From JBGAWK01 sp044227665 (GTDB taxonomy: Bacteria > Bacteroidota > Bacteroidia > Chitinophagales > JADIYW01), in contig JBGAWK010000039.1 of the NCBI GenBank assembly GCA_044227665.1, positions 1-22,837 on the forward strand: DNA of 22,837 nt. Reading direction: 5' to 3'. Made by a program: the position numbers and the translations under genes. The notes under the pieces were generated by a model that made no database searches, was not told where the DNA came from, and saw only the letters and a program-made list of their open reading frames with translations. Positions 1-8,187 of this stretch are shown here, piece after piece; within the stretch, counting starts at the first letter, position 1; every line of letters begins with the position of its first letter.

Positions 1-2215
1 CTTTAATGTCTTTTGCCTTCGGCGCATTAGATACAAAGGTTTGATTGTCTCTGGATTTGCGCAATTCCTCTAATTTTTGTTCATACTGCGAATAATCGGG
101 AGCGGCAGGTGTCACATAAGGCTTGGGCGTAGGGGGTGGCGGAGCATACGAGTAGTTGGGTGGTAATCGCTGTCCTTGAGTACTGTTATCGGAATAGGTC
201 GGAGTAGGGGTATTCATCTGCTCATACTTCTGGGAATAGGGTTCTATAGCTTTTGTATCTGGCTGGGCTGGTGTAATTACCGTAGAAGATGGCTGTGGTT
301 TATTCTTTTGAGTTTCAGCATAGGTAGGTTGCGGTTTTGACGGATTCTTGGTGCTTTCCATCTGTTTTTTTAGTTCCGCCAATTTATCGGCGTAAGGGTC
401 TGTAGCTGATGAGTTCTGATATGATTTCGTGGTAGGTGCAGGCATCTTATTGCCTTCTGGTGGGCTCAGCTTATTGTCAACGTTGCTAATTTCGCTTTGC
501 AACTGCTCATATCTTCCTTTGAGCGATTCTATATCCTTTTCTAGGTCTTCATTTTTGGGCAATATAATTGGCTGAGAGGCTTGTGGTGGCGTTACTTTGG
601 TTACAGGTGGTGGTGGTGTAGGGTTGCTTTTCACCTGATCTATCTGCTTGCGCAGCGTTTCTATTTTATCATCATAGGCTGTGCCTATGGAGTTTGGAGA
701 TGATTCGTAGGGTCTGAGCGTGAGACTTTCCGGTTCTTTTTTTTCTTTGATAGAGGTAGCAACAGTAGTCGGTGGCAATGCTGCTTCTGGCACTTTTACC
801 ATGCCTACATTTAGCACTAGAGGATTAGACACATCTATGGGGGTGGGCTTTGCATCCTGTGGCAAGGGCACACGAAAGATGTCCGTAAGTCCGTAGCCTG
901 GATAAAAATCACTACTAAAGTAAGCTATCTCCCCATTGGCAGGTACTGAGAAATAGATGTCTCTGCCAGGCGTATTGATAACTGGACCCATATTTACAGG
1001 TTTACTCCATTTACGCCATGTGTCATCTAATCTTTTTGAAACATAAATATCGAAATCTCCATAACCTGTATAACCATTGGAGGCAAAGTATATTGTCTTA
1101 TTATCGGCACATAAGAATATGCTACCTTCTGTCCCTGTGGTATTCACCTGACTACCTATATTCATAGGCTCCGTCCATTTACCTCCTGTCTTGAAAGACA
1201 CATATATGTCCATGTCGCCATAGCTGTCTTTGCGTTCTATAGCCATCATGAGGATATTGGCATCTAGGTTTGTGGAATAGCAGTCGAAATTATTTAGATT
1301 ATAGAGATTGGGGATTTGTAATAAATCAGGTTTCGACCACCCTGAAGCGGTACGCTTAGAAATCCCCACCTCGTTGACCTCTACTTTGTAATCGTAGCGG
1401 TTGGCAACGAATAGGGCATTCCCATCTGGGCTTACATCAAATACAAAGTTGTAATCGTCATTATTGAGAGGTGTCCCAATATTATATGCTTTACCCCACG
1501 TCGTTTTATCTTTATGCGACACATAAATATCGTCTGCATCTTTAGCACCCGTATTTTCCGGAGCTCTTTTTCTGGCAAAATATAAGGTATTGCCATCTGG
1601 CGATACGATTGGAATCATATCTGCATACGGTGTGTTAATATTGGGCCCTACATTAATAGGAGTTGGTAGCTGCGCTAGTGAGGGTAGTGTATTTACCTTA
1701 GGCGTAATAGGAATACTACCCGAAGATATGCCTATGGCATCTATCTGAGGGAAGGCTGTACCAAAGGTGGGATATAATACCAATTTCAGTTGTACTACAT
1801 TATATCCTGTAGGCACTATATTATGCCTAAAAACATTTCCGTATTTACCTCCATCATACTGCCTTGGATTCGTATTATCATACACTCTGTATTCTTTACC
1901 TTTTTCATCATACAAGTAAATCTGGGCAATACTGCCCGGCATATAAGATTCTACAACTATGATTTGTTGTACTGGCTGTGGCTTGGCAAAGCCTACCTTT
2001 ATATAATCCATGCCTTTGAAAGACTGAGGTTGCCAAGCGGTAAACTGATCTTCGTGGTAGGGATAGGCATTGGGTTCGCCTATGACTTGCTTTACACTAT
2101 ATTTGTCTATATCCTTTTGGCTGCTGTACTCATTGACCATAGATGCCCACTGCACCTGCTGCGCTCCTGCCTTCCCTCCTATAAGCATACATAAAAGAAA
2201 AAAATATTTCTTCAT
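1..2215 (-). CDS. PD40 (WD40-like propeller) surface protein, probably OmpA-type; 3' end beyond window
   Basis: Read on the minus strand, one frame stays open for 738 codons from the ATG at 2215 to the window edge, so the gene is partial at its C-terminus. Residues 1-19 form a signal peptide ending in AGAQ. Residues about 25-170 look like a beta-rich, discoidin-like domain (weak assignment). Residues about 187-450 carry PD40-type repeats with SPDGNTLYFA, SPDGNALFVA and NKTIYFASN blades and repeated DIYVS strands. From about 480 the protein turns into Pro/Thr-rich linkers holding short charged helices (IETLRKQIDQ, LAELKKQMES, LEELRKSRD). In Bacteroidota this layout usually ends in an OmpA peptidoglycan-binding domain; that part would lie left of position 1, so it is inferred. 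It follows the hypothetical gene at 2264-2944 by 48 bp. A role in envelope structure, gliding or type IX secretion is plausible but not shown. Confidence 0.85.
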   Translation of the reverse strand, partial: MKKYFFLLCMLIGGKAGAQQVQWASMVNEYSSQKDIDKYSVKQVIGEPNAYPYHEDQFTAWQPQSFKGMDYIKVGFAKPQPVQQIIVVESYMPGSIAQIYLYDEKGKEYRVYDNTNPRQYDGGKYGNVFRHNIVPTGYNVVQLKLVLYPTFGTAFPQIDAIGISSGSIPITPKVNTLPSLAQLPTPINVGPNINTPYADMIPIVSPDGNTLYFARKRAPENTGAKDADDIYVSHKDKTTWGKAYNIGTPLNNDDYNFVFDVSPDGNALFVANRYDYKVEVNEVGISKRTASGWSKPDLLQIPNLYNLNNFDCYSTNLDANILMMAIERKDSYGDMDIYVSFKTGGKWTEPMNIGSQVNTTGTEGSIFLCADNKTIYFASNGYTGYGDFDIYVSKRLDDTWRKWSKPVNMGPVINTPGRDIYFSVPANGEIAYFSSDFYPGYGLTDIFRVPLPQDAKPTPIDVSNPLVLNVGMVKVPEAALPPTTVATSIKEKKEPESLTLRPYESSPNSIGTAYDDKIETLRKQIDQVKSNPTPPPPVTKVTPPQASQPIILPKNEDLEKDIESLKGRYEQLQSEISNVDNKLSPPEGNKMPAPTTKSYQNSSATDPYADKLAELKKQMESTKNPSKPQPTYAETQKNKPQPSSTVITPAQPDTKAIEPYSQKYEQMNTPTPTYSDNSTQGQRLPPNYSYAPPPPTPKPYVTPAAPDYSQYEQKLEELRKSRDNQTFVSNAPKAKDIK

Positions 2216-2240
2216 CTCCATATTACAACGAAATTTATGC

Positions 2241-2275
2241 CAAATCTACATTTACAATATTCTTTATCCACCAAA
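2241..2275 (-). promoter_or_regulatory. Possible Bacteroidota promoter for the PD40 gene
   Basis: The minus strand has TAGATTTG (2248 to 2241), matching the -7 consensus TAnnTTTG, 25 nt before the ATG. A TTTG at 2275-2272 lies 23 nt upstream, a somewhat long spacer for the -33 element. It overlaps the 3' end of the preceding gene, so the PD40 gene may be both co-transcribed and separately expressed. In AT-rich DNA such matches can arise by chance. Confidence 0.4.
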
Positions 2276-2944
2276 TTTTGAGGCTATAACATCATAAAAC
2301 CGCTGCAAGGTTTCTTCTTTTTTACTCCATTCGTATTTGTCTGCAAATGCTGCATTCAGCTTTCCCATAGCATGTGCATAAGAATGGGAGCTATCTATAT
2401 TCCCTAATGCTGCGGCATACTCCACGGGATTATTACCAAATAATTCACCTATATATATGAATTTGTCTGCAAGGGAAATTTTTTCAGATGCTTTATGTAC
2501 GATTTTAGCATGTAAGTCTTTAGTTTCCTCCTTTACAAATCGTTCATTTATGCTCTTCTCTTCAGGTATCTCTTCTTTTTGCTGTATAGCTTTTTCTACT
2601 AATGGAGGAAACGGCGTATTGTCATGTATAACATATTCCTGTCCGGAAATATTTGTTACAGGCGGAATTTCCACAACTTTAGGCACAGGGATTTCCGGTA
2701 ATATCTCTACAATAGGAGTTGATTCCAGCTCTTTTTGAGGAATATCCTTCCATTTTTCTACTATAGGTTCAGGTATTGTACTGCTTCCGTTGTCGGCATA
2801 AATTTGTTCTATCTGACGTAAATATTTTGTTACTAAGTTCAGTTCCTCCTCAGACACATTATTTTCTTCTTCAAATATTTCGTTGAGGCGTAGTATCTTG
2901 CTCCATATTTGGTCTATTTTTTTCCTTCTCTCTTTGAAATTCAT
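2264..2944 (-). CDS. Conserved hypothetical protein with Pro-rich linker and C-terminal helical domain
   Basis: A 226-residue protein without signal peptide or membrane segment. I chose the ATG at 2944 because the longer reading starts with TTG at 2986 inside the likely promoter. Residues about 1-60 are charged and helical (NFKERRKKIDQIW, SEEELNLVTKYLRQIEQIY). Residues about 70-130 are a Pro/Glu/Val-rich linker. The last 65 or so residues (ISLADKFIYIGELFGNN, then YAHAMGKLNAAF and a terminal FYDVIASKFGG) resemble a C-terminal module that I recall from Bacteroidota hypothetical proteins. No enzymatic motif is seen. It is divergent from tdk and upstream of the PD40 surface gene on the same strand. 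The function is unknown. Confidence 0.8.
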   Translation of the reverse strand: MNFKERRKKIDQIWSKILRLNEIFEEENNVSEEELNLVTKYLRQIEQIYADNGSSTIPEPIVEKWKDIPQKELESTPIVEILPEIPVPKVVEIPPVTNISGQEYVIHDNTPFPPLVEKAIQQKEEIPEEKSINERFVKEETKDLHAKIVHKASEKISLADKFIYIGELFGNNPVEYAAALGNIDSSHSYAHAMGKLNAAFADKYEWSKKEETLQRFYDVIASKFGG

Positions 2945-2983
2945 AAAATTGTAGTATTTTAAGCCTTGAATATACTGATAATA

Positions 2984-2991
2984 CAAATATA
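2984..2991 (-). promoter_or_regulatory. Putative -7 box for the hypothetical gene at 2944
   Basis: TATATTTG on the minus strand (2991 to 2984) matches TAnnTTTG exactly and lies 39 nt upstream of the ATG at 2944, in the gap between divergent genes. No TTG is found at the usual 19-nt spacing, so the -33 element is weak or absent. Confidence 0.45.
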
Positions 2992-2999
2992 GTACGAAT

Positions 3000-3566
3000 A
3001 TGTTTATAGAGCCACGTCATCATCATGAAAGAAGCGGGTGGATAGAGGTAATATGCGGTTCCATGTTTTCTGGCAAGACCGAGGAATTGATTCGCCGTCT
3101 GCGACGAGCTCAGATTGCCAATCAAAAAGTAGAAATCTTCAAACCTATGATTGACACGCGCTATGACGAAGAAAAGGTGGTATCGCATAATGCTAATGCT
3201 ATACTCAGCACGCCTATTAGTCACTCCCAGCATATATTACTGCTTGCCAATGAAGTGGATGTCGTAGGCATAGACGAAGCACAATTCTTTGACGAAGGAC
3301 TACCTGAAGTATGCAATTTTTTGGCAAAGAAAGGTATAAGAGTCATCATCGCTGGATTGGATATGGATTTTTCAGGGAAGCCTTTCGGGTCTATGCCCAC
3401 ACTTTTGTCGCAAGCAGAATATGTAACCAAGGTTCATGCTATTTGTATGCAATGTGGATCTATAGCCCATTATTCCTTTAGGAAAGTAAGCAATGACCAG
3501 AAAGTATTATTGGGAGAAAAAGAAAGCTATGAACCGCGCTGTCGCAACTGCTACGAAAATGGCTAA
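3000..3566 (+). CDS. tdk: Thymidine kinase (type II)
   Basis: This enzyme phosphorylates thymidine (and deoxyuridine) to the monophosphate using ATP in the cytoplasmic pyrimidine salvage pathway. The 188-residue protein has the usual length and all family hallmarks. The P-loop is GSMFSGKT at residues 20-27. The Walker B/catalytic segment is DEAQFF (92-97), with Glu93 as the expected general base. The zinc-binding pairs are C149/C152 and C181/C184, and the substrate lasso ends in YEPRC (177-181). The ATG at 3000 gives about 14 residues before the first strand, as in relatives. Its TAA shares bases with the stop of the convergent glycosyltransferase remnant (4-bp overlap). Nothing is missing, so it should be functional. 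Confidence 0.97.
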   Translation: MFIEPRHHHERSGWIEVICGSMFSGKTEELIRRLRRAQIANQKVEIFKPMIDTRYDEEKVVSHNANAILSTPISHSQHILLLANEVDVVGIDEAQFFDEGLPEVCNFLAKKGIRVIIAGLDMDFSGKPFGSMPTLLSQAEYVTKVHAICMQCGSIAHYSFRKVSNDQKVLLGEKESYEPRCRNCYENG

Positions 3567-4223
3567 GTCACAGGAGGTAAAGCATTTTTCTTATAGAAGT
3601 TTTTGTTTATTATACTGTTGATTCTCAGCTCTATAACACCCCAGAAGGCTTCTTTGAATATTTTCGTTGACATCTTTGACACACCCAGCTCCCTGTCTTT
3701 GAAGGTAATAGGCACTTCTACTATCTTCATACCACATTTATAAGCAGCATATTTCATTTCTATCTGGAAGGCATACCCTACAAACCATATTTTTTTAAGG
3801 TCTATACTGTTCAATGCCTTGCGTGTATAACATACAAATCCGCCTGTAGTATCTTTTACAGGAATAAAGGTTACTAATCTTACATCTGAGCAAATCTTTT
3901 GGATTGTGAGAAAAGTCTGCGTCCATCTCAAAAATATATTCATAATTATGCTCTAGTGCCCAATAAAATCCTGCAATATAGGCAGTGCCTAAGCCCAATT
4001 TTCCATTGCGCTGAACGAGGTGTATATTAGGTGAGACTTGTTGTTTACTTTTGACTATTTCCGCAGTACCATCAGGAGAGCCATCATCAATAATTAAAAT
4101 ATCGAATCTTTCTGACAGGCTCAAAACAGCGTCAATGATATTGGAAACGTTTTCCTTTTCATTATAAGTAGGTATGATTACTAAACAATCTCGCACAGCA
4201 TGGCAAATATCTTTAATACACAC
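3563..4223 (-). pseudogene. Polyprenol-phosphate mannose synthase-like GT2 glycosyltransferase, broken by internal deletion
   Basis: Two adjacent frames together encode one GT-A glycosyltransferase of the DPM1/polyprenyl-phosphate mannosyltransferase type. The upstream part carries VIIPTYNEKENV, the nucleotide-sugar strand IDDGSPDGTAEIV, GLGTAYIAGF and the metal-binding MDADFSHNPKDLLR. The downstream part resumes in another frame with VRLV, then PVKDTTGGFVCYTRKAL, GYAFQIEMKYAAYKCG and VPITFKDRELGVSKMS. Intact relatives have about 40 residues between these blocks, including the GSRY and NWPMGR segments. Here only one base (position 3884) separates the AGA of DLLR from the GTA of VRLV. The simplest reading is a deletion of roughly 120 bp that also shifts the frame. 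The start is uncertain: GTG at 4223 or GTG at 4196. No other stop interrupts either half, so the loss looks recent, unless it is an assembly error. Confidence 0.85.
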
Positions 4224-4307
4224 AAATCATAATGCTAAAAATTGTCAACATTTATAGAAATATAGCAACCATTTTATTTTTTACCTTTAATCTATAAAAA
4301 TACTATT

Positions 4308-4955
4308 ATGCAATTTACACCTACAATTGTCTATGATTGGGATATTTTGCATAAGAAAATTTGTAAAGGTGAGGGCGTGGCACAAGATTTTAAGCAAGCT
4401 ATAACCAATAAATATAAGATTGCTAAAACTATAGCCTCTTTCGCTAATAACAAGGGAGGCTCTATCCTTGTAGGTATAGCTGACAATGGCACAATTATGG
4501 GCATAGATGCTGAAGAAGAGATGTATATGCTCTTTGAAGCGGCAGAACACCTGAATGCCCCCCCAATAGACCTGAGTTTTATCATTTATGACAATGTAGA
4601 AGAAAATCTTCAAGTGGTAGAAGCGGTAATTGCTAACAGCCTTAAAAAGCCTCATCTGACTATGGATGAAAAGGGGGAATGGCATGTATTCATACGTTCA
4701 GAAGATCAGTCCAAGGCAGCCTCTAAGCAGATGTCCAAATATTTTGACAGCACAAACCATAAAGAAAAACTGGATTCCAAAGAGCAGGGTTTACTTGACT
4801 ACCTGAATAAAAATAAAACTGTAACGATAAAACAATTTGCCAAATACCTCAATATCGGCGAGAGACGAGCTAGACAGATAGTATTGGATATGTTGGGTAA
4901 TGGCTACCTCATACATCATAGCGGCAGCAAAGGTGAGTATTTTACTTTACGCTAA
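4308..4955 (+). CDS. AlbA_2 (Schlafen-type) domain protein with C-terminal winged helix
   Basis: A 215-residue cytoplasmic protein. The N-terminal half matches the AlbA_2/putative ATP- or nucleic-acid-binding fold: DFKQAI near 27-32, then IAKTIASFANNKGGSILVGI at 38-57, followed by ADNGTIMGID. The C-terminal 60 residues (LLDYLNKNKTVTIKQFA, GERRARQIVLDMLGNGYL) look like a winged helix-turn-helix, with YFTLR as the last strand. Proteins of this type are often annotated as transcriptional regulators or ATP-binding proteins, but their ligands are mostly unknown. Only 20 bp separate it from kdsA, so the two are likely co-transcribed. The ATG at 4308 follows an AT-rich leader without a clear ribosome binding site. 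A near match to a -7 box (TACCTTTA, 4282-4289) lies upstream. Confidence 0.85.
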   Translation: MQFTPTIVYDWDILHKKICKGEGVAQDFKQAITNKYKIAKTIASFANNKGGSILVGIADNGTIMGIDAEEEMYMLFEAAEHLNAPPIDLSFIIYDNVEENLQVVEAVIANSLKKPHLTMDEKGEWHVFIRSEDQSKAASKQMSKYFDSTNHKEKLDSKEQGLLDYLNKNKTVTIKQFAKYLNIGERRARQIVLDMLGNGYLIHHSGSKGEYFTLR

Positions 4956-4975
4956 AATGCTTATTTTTATCGAGA

Positions 4976-5752
4976 ATGCAGAAATTTACGCTAATATCCG
5001 GACCTTGTATCATAGAAAGTGAAGAAATTACTTTCCAAATCGCGGAACAACTGAGGACTATAAAGAATCGTTTTCAGATTGAAGTTATCTTCAAAGGTTC
5101 TTATAGAAAGGCTAATCGCACCTCTTTAAAGGGATTTATGGGCATTGGAGACAGAAAAGCACTTGCTATTTTACAATCTGTGAAAGACACATTTGGTCTT
5201 CCTATCTGTACAGATGTACATGAAGCTCACGAAGTAGAACCTGTTGCCGAAGTTGCAGATGTCCTTCAGATTCCGGCTATGCTTTGCAGACAGACAGAAC
5301 TATTATTGGCGGCAGGAGCTACGGGAAAGACGGTACTTATCAAGAAGGGTCAATTTATGTCTGCCCCATCTATGTTGCTGGCGGCAGAGAAGGTACAGTC
5401 TAAAGGTAATAACAATGTATGGCTCTGTGAACGTGGCAATACCTTCGGGTATCAAGATCTAGTTGTAGATATGAGAAATATTCCTATTATGCAATCTACA
5501 GGACTACGTGTAATTATAGATGCCACACACGCTAATCAGCAACCCAATAGTGCCTCAGGTGTTACAGCAGGAACGCCGCTATATATCCCCACGATTGCCA
5601 AATCAGGAATTGCTGCCGGTGCGGACGGCGTATTCCTCGAAATACATCCCAATCCTACGGCCTCTCCATCAGATGCTGCCACGATATTGGCATTGGACGA
5701 TTTGCCATATCTCATAGAAAAGCTATTGGCAATTTACACTTTGGTAAAATAA
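4976..5752 (+). CDS. kdsA: 3-deoxy-8-phosphooctulonate synthase (KDO-8-phosphate synthase), metal-dependent class
   Basis: This enzyme condenses phosphoenolpyruvate with D-arabinose 5-phosphate to give Kdo-8-phosphate, the first committed step towards the Kdo of lipopolysaccharide. The 258-residue protein starts at ISGPCIIE and has the FKGSYRKANRTS phosphate-binding block (39-50), IPAMLCRQT (99-107), KKGQF (123-127), ERGNTFGY (152-159) and DATH (182-185). The metal ligands of the metal-dependent class, as known from Aquifex aeolicus, are all present with the same numbering: Cys11, His185, Glu222 and Asp233. SYRK in place of the enterobacterial SFDK is common in Bacteroidota. It sits 20 bp behind the AlbA_2 gene and 44 bp ahead of the TonB receptor. 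Start and length fit the family. Confidence 0.96.
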   Translation: MQKFTLISGPCIIESEEITFQIAEQLRTIKNRFQIEVIFKGSYRKANRTSLKGFMGIGDRKALAILQSVKDTFGLPICTDVHEAHEVEPVAEVADVLQIPAMLCRQTELLLAAGATGKTVLIKKGQFMSAPSMLLAAEKVQSKGNNNVWLCERGNTFGYQDLVVDMRNIPIMQSTGLRVIIDATHANQQPNSASGVTAGTPLYIPTIAKSGIAAGADGVFLEIHPNPTASPSDAATILALDDLPYLIEKLLAIYTLVK

Positions 5753-5796
5753 TTTTATTCTATAAACAAATGACAGTGATTTCAGTTACTCTTGCT

Positions 5797-8187
5797 ATGC
5801 GTAAAATTATAGCCTACTTACTTATCTTATTTACTGCAAATGGCTTCGCCCAGAATGGCATCATCAAAGGTAGAGTTTTTGACCCTATCAATAATGAAGC
5901 TATCATTGGGGCAGAGGTGGTAATCCAAGGAACTATCACTGGCAGCGTTACTGACATAGATGGTAATTTTAGTATAGAAAATCTAAAGCCGGGAATTTAT
6001 AACATAGAAATATCTTATTTGGGATACCAAAAGAAAATAATTCCCGACCTTGCTGCAAGCAATGTAACACCTGTAATTTTGAGTATTGAGCTACAACAAA
6101 GTTCCGAACAATTGGACGAGGTCATAATTACGGCAAATCCCTTTTCCAAGCCTATAGAATCTACTACCTCGCTAAATACCTTGGGCGAGAATGAAATCAA
6201 AAGAAGCCCCGGCGGCAACAGGGACATTTCCCGCGTGGTGCGCCTTTTTCCAGGGGTAGGAAGTGGGGTGTCCTTTCGGAATGACCTCATCGTAAGAGGC
6301 GGAAGTCCTTCCGAAAATAAATTTTTTATAGATGATATAGAGATACCTTCTATCAATCACTTCGTCACACAGGGAGCGTCCGGAGGTAGCAATGGTCTCA
6401 TCAACACAGATTTTATCAGCAATGTAGATTTCTATGCTGCTGCCTTCCCTGCAAGCAGGTATGGCACCCTCAGCTCAGTCATGGAATTTACCCTCAAAGA
6501 TGGGCGCAGCGACAGAGTAGGCTCTACGTTCACCTTGGGTGCCAGCGAGGCAGCTATTACGCTAGAAGGTCCTCTTTCAAAAAATAAAAACCATACATTC
6601 TTAGTTTCTGCTCGCCGCTCCTACTTGCAATTACTATTTAAAGCCATTGGCTTACCATTCTTGCCTACATATAATGATTTCCAAATCAAGACTACCCATA
6701 AAATCAACGATAAGAATGACCTCACGTTCATAGCCCTCGGCGCAATAGACAATCTAATCTTGAATGACAAATTAGAAGATGGCGATGAGACAGCTCAGTA
6801 TCTATATAACAATCTACCTTATTTCGACCAATGGAGCTATACAACAGGTCTTAGATACCGCCATTTCATGAAAAATGGTTATATGATAGCAGTAGCCAGT
6901 AGAAATATGCTCAATAATGGCATCTACAAATATAGAGATAATGACAATGCTAATGCCTCCAACAAATTATTTGACCTCAGCTCCGCCGAAGCAGAAAATA
7001 AGTTGCGCTGGGAGCATGTATTGCGTATAAGAAATTATAAACTCAGCTATGGTATAAATTATGAATATGACAGATATACGAATAGCACTTTTAGACGAAT
7101 AGCCCTAGATGATACCACTTCCACATCTTTCAATTTCTCTACGTTGCTAAATATGCATCGCTATGGCTTCTACGTACAAGCATCCAAAAAATATTTCGAT
7201 GAAAAATTCAGTATTTCTTTAGGCATACGAGCAGATGGCAGCAGCTATAATGGCGATACACGCAACCCTTTCCGTCAGCTGTCTCCTAGAGTATCTTTAG
7301 CTTATGACATCCTACCACAACTGAGTGTAAATGCCAGTGCCGGATTATATTATCAGATGCCGACATATACCCTACTGGGCAATCGTGATGTAAATGGAAA
7401 TCTCTCAAACATACATACGCTAAAATTTATTCAAAATGCGCAATATGTAGCAGGACTTACCTATTTGAGTAGTTTTAATACCAAATTTTCTGTAGAAGGA
7501 TTTTATAAGCAATACAACAACTATCCTATGCTTACAGCCAAAGGCATCTCTTTTGCCAACGAAGGAGGATTCTTCGGCGTAGTAGGTGATGAGCCAGCTA
7601 TATCTACTTCTAAGGGCAAATCTTATGGCGCAGAATTTTTGTTGTATCAAAAAATTTACAAAGGGTTTTACGGCATATTTTCCTATACGTTTTTTCGCTC
7701 CTTATTTACAGATATCAATGGTGATTACCGCTCGGCATCTTGGGACAACAGACATATCCTTAACCTATCGGGAGGATATAAATTCAAGAAAAACTGGGAA
7801 ATAGGCTTCAGATATAGACTTAATGGTGGGACTCCATTTACTCCTTACGATGTAGCAAATTCCGCATTGAAAGTAAATTGGGATATTCGCAACGAAGGTC
7901 TTTTGGATTATTCACAGCTTAATAGTTCGAGACTTAAGCCTTACCAACAGCTAGATATTCGTATAGATAAGAAATGGTATTTTAAGCGATGGAATATAAA
8001 TCCATACCTTGACTTACAAAATATTACTTTCAGCACTGAAGATCAAAATCCATATATAGATACGATAAAAGATAGCGATGGTAATGCGCTTACCGACCCC
8101 GATGATGCTACCCGTTATCAATTGAAAACACTTAAGAATTCTGCAGGAAGTATTATACCTACCATAGGATTGGTGGTAGAATTTTAG
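5797..8187 (+). CDS. TonB-dependent outer-membrane receptor with carboxypeptidase-like N-terminal domain
   Basis: A 796-residue outer-membrane transporter. I start it at the ATG at 5797 because MRKIIAYLLILFTANGFAQ is a clean signal peptide; an in-frame ATG at 5770 would add nine residues before it. After cleavage comes a carboxypeptidase-regulatory-like domain (about 20-105: GRVFDP, GAEVVIQGT, TDIDGNFSIENLKPGIY). The plug follows (about 115-230: IKRSPGGNRDISRVVRLFPG, VRGGSPSENKFFIDDIE). The rest is a beta-barrel ending in Phe, as expected for Bam-dependent assembly. There is no SusD partner nearby, so it is not a standard glycan-uptake pair; the substrate cannot be read from the sequence. Its stop overlaps that of the convergent hydrolase by 4 bp. 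Confidence 0.93.
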   Translation: MRKIIAYLLILFTANGFAQNGIIKGRVFDPINNEAIIGAEVVIQGTITGSVTDIDGNFSIENLKPGIYNIEISYLGYQKKIIPDLAASNVTPVILSIELQQSSEQLDEVIITANPFSKPIESTTSLNTLGENEIKRSPGGNRDISRVVRLFPGVGSGVSFRNDLIVRGGSPSENKFFIDDIEIPSINHFVTQGASGGSNGLINTDFISNVDFYAAAFPASRYGTLSSVMEFTLKDGRSDRVGSTFTLGASEAAITLEGPLSKNKNHTFLVSARRSYLQLLFKAIGLPFLPTYNDFQIKTTHKINDKNDLTFIALGAIDNLILNDKLEDGDETAQYLYNNLPYFDQWSYTTGLRYRHFMKNGYMIAVASRNMLNNGIYKYRDNDNANASNKLFDLSSAEAENKLRWEHVLRIRNYKLSYGINYEYDRYTNSTFRRIALDDTTSTSFNFSTLLNMHRYGFYVQASKKYFDEKFSISLGIRADGSSYNGDTRNPFRQLSPRVSLAYDILPQLSVNASAGLYYQMPTYTLLGNRDVNGNLSNIHTLKFIQNAQYVAGLTYLSSFNTKFSVEGFYKQYNNYPMLTAKGISFANEGGFFGVVGDEPAISTSKGKSYGAEFLLYQKIYKGFYGIFSYTFFRSLFTDINGDYRSASWDNRHILNLSGGYKFKKNWEIGFRYRLNGGTPFTPYDVANSALKVNWDIRNEGLLDYSQLNSSRLKPYQQLDIRIDKKWYFKRWNINPYLDLQNITFSTEDQNPYIDTIKDSDGNALTDPDDATRYQLKTLKNSAGSIIPTIGLVVEF

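Noticed and set aside
1790..2297. Plus-strand reading frames opposite the PD40 gene
   Set aside because: They are antisense to a long open minus-strand frame with clear domain motifs and a signal peptide; their own products have no recognisable features.
3795..3943. Programmed frameshift in the glycosyltransferase
   Set aside because: A programmed shift would preserve the whole protein, but about 40 residues, including conserved GT2 segments, are missing at the junction, so deletion fits better. No slippery heptamer is seen at the junction.
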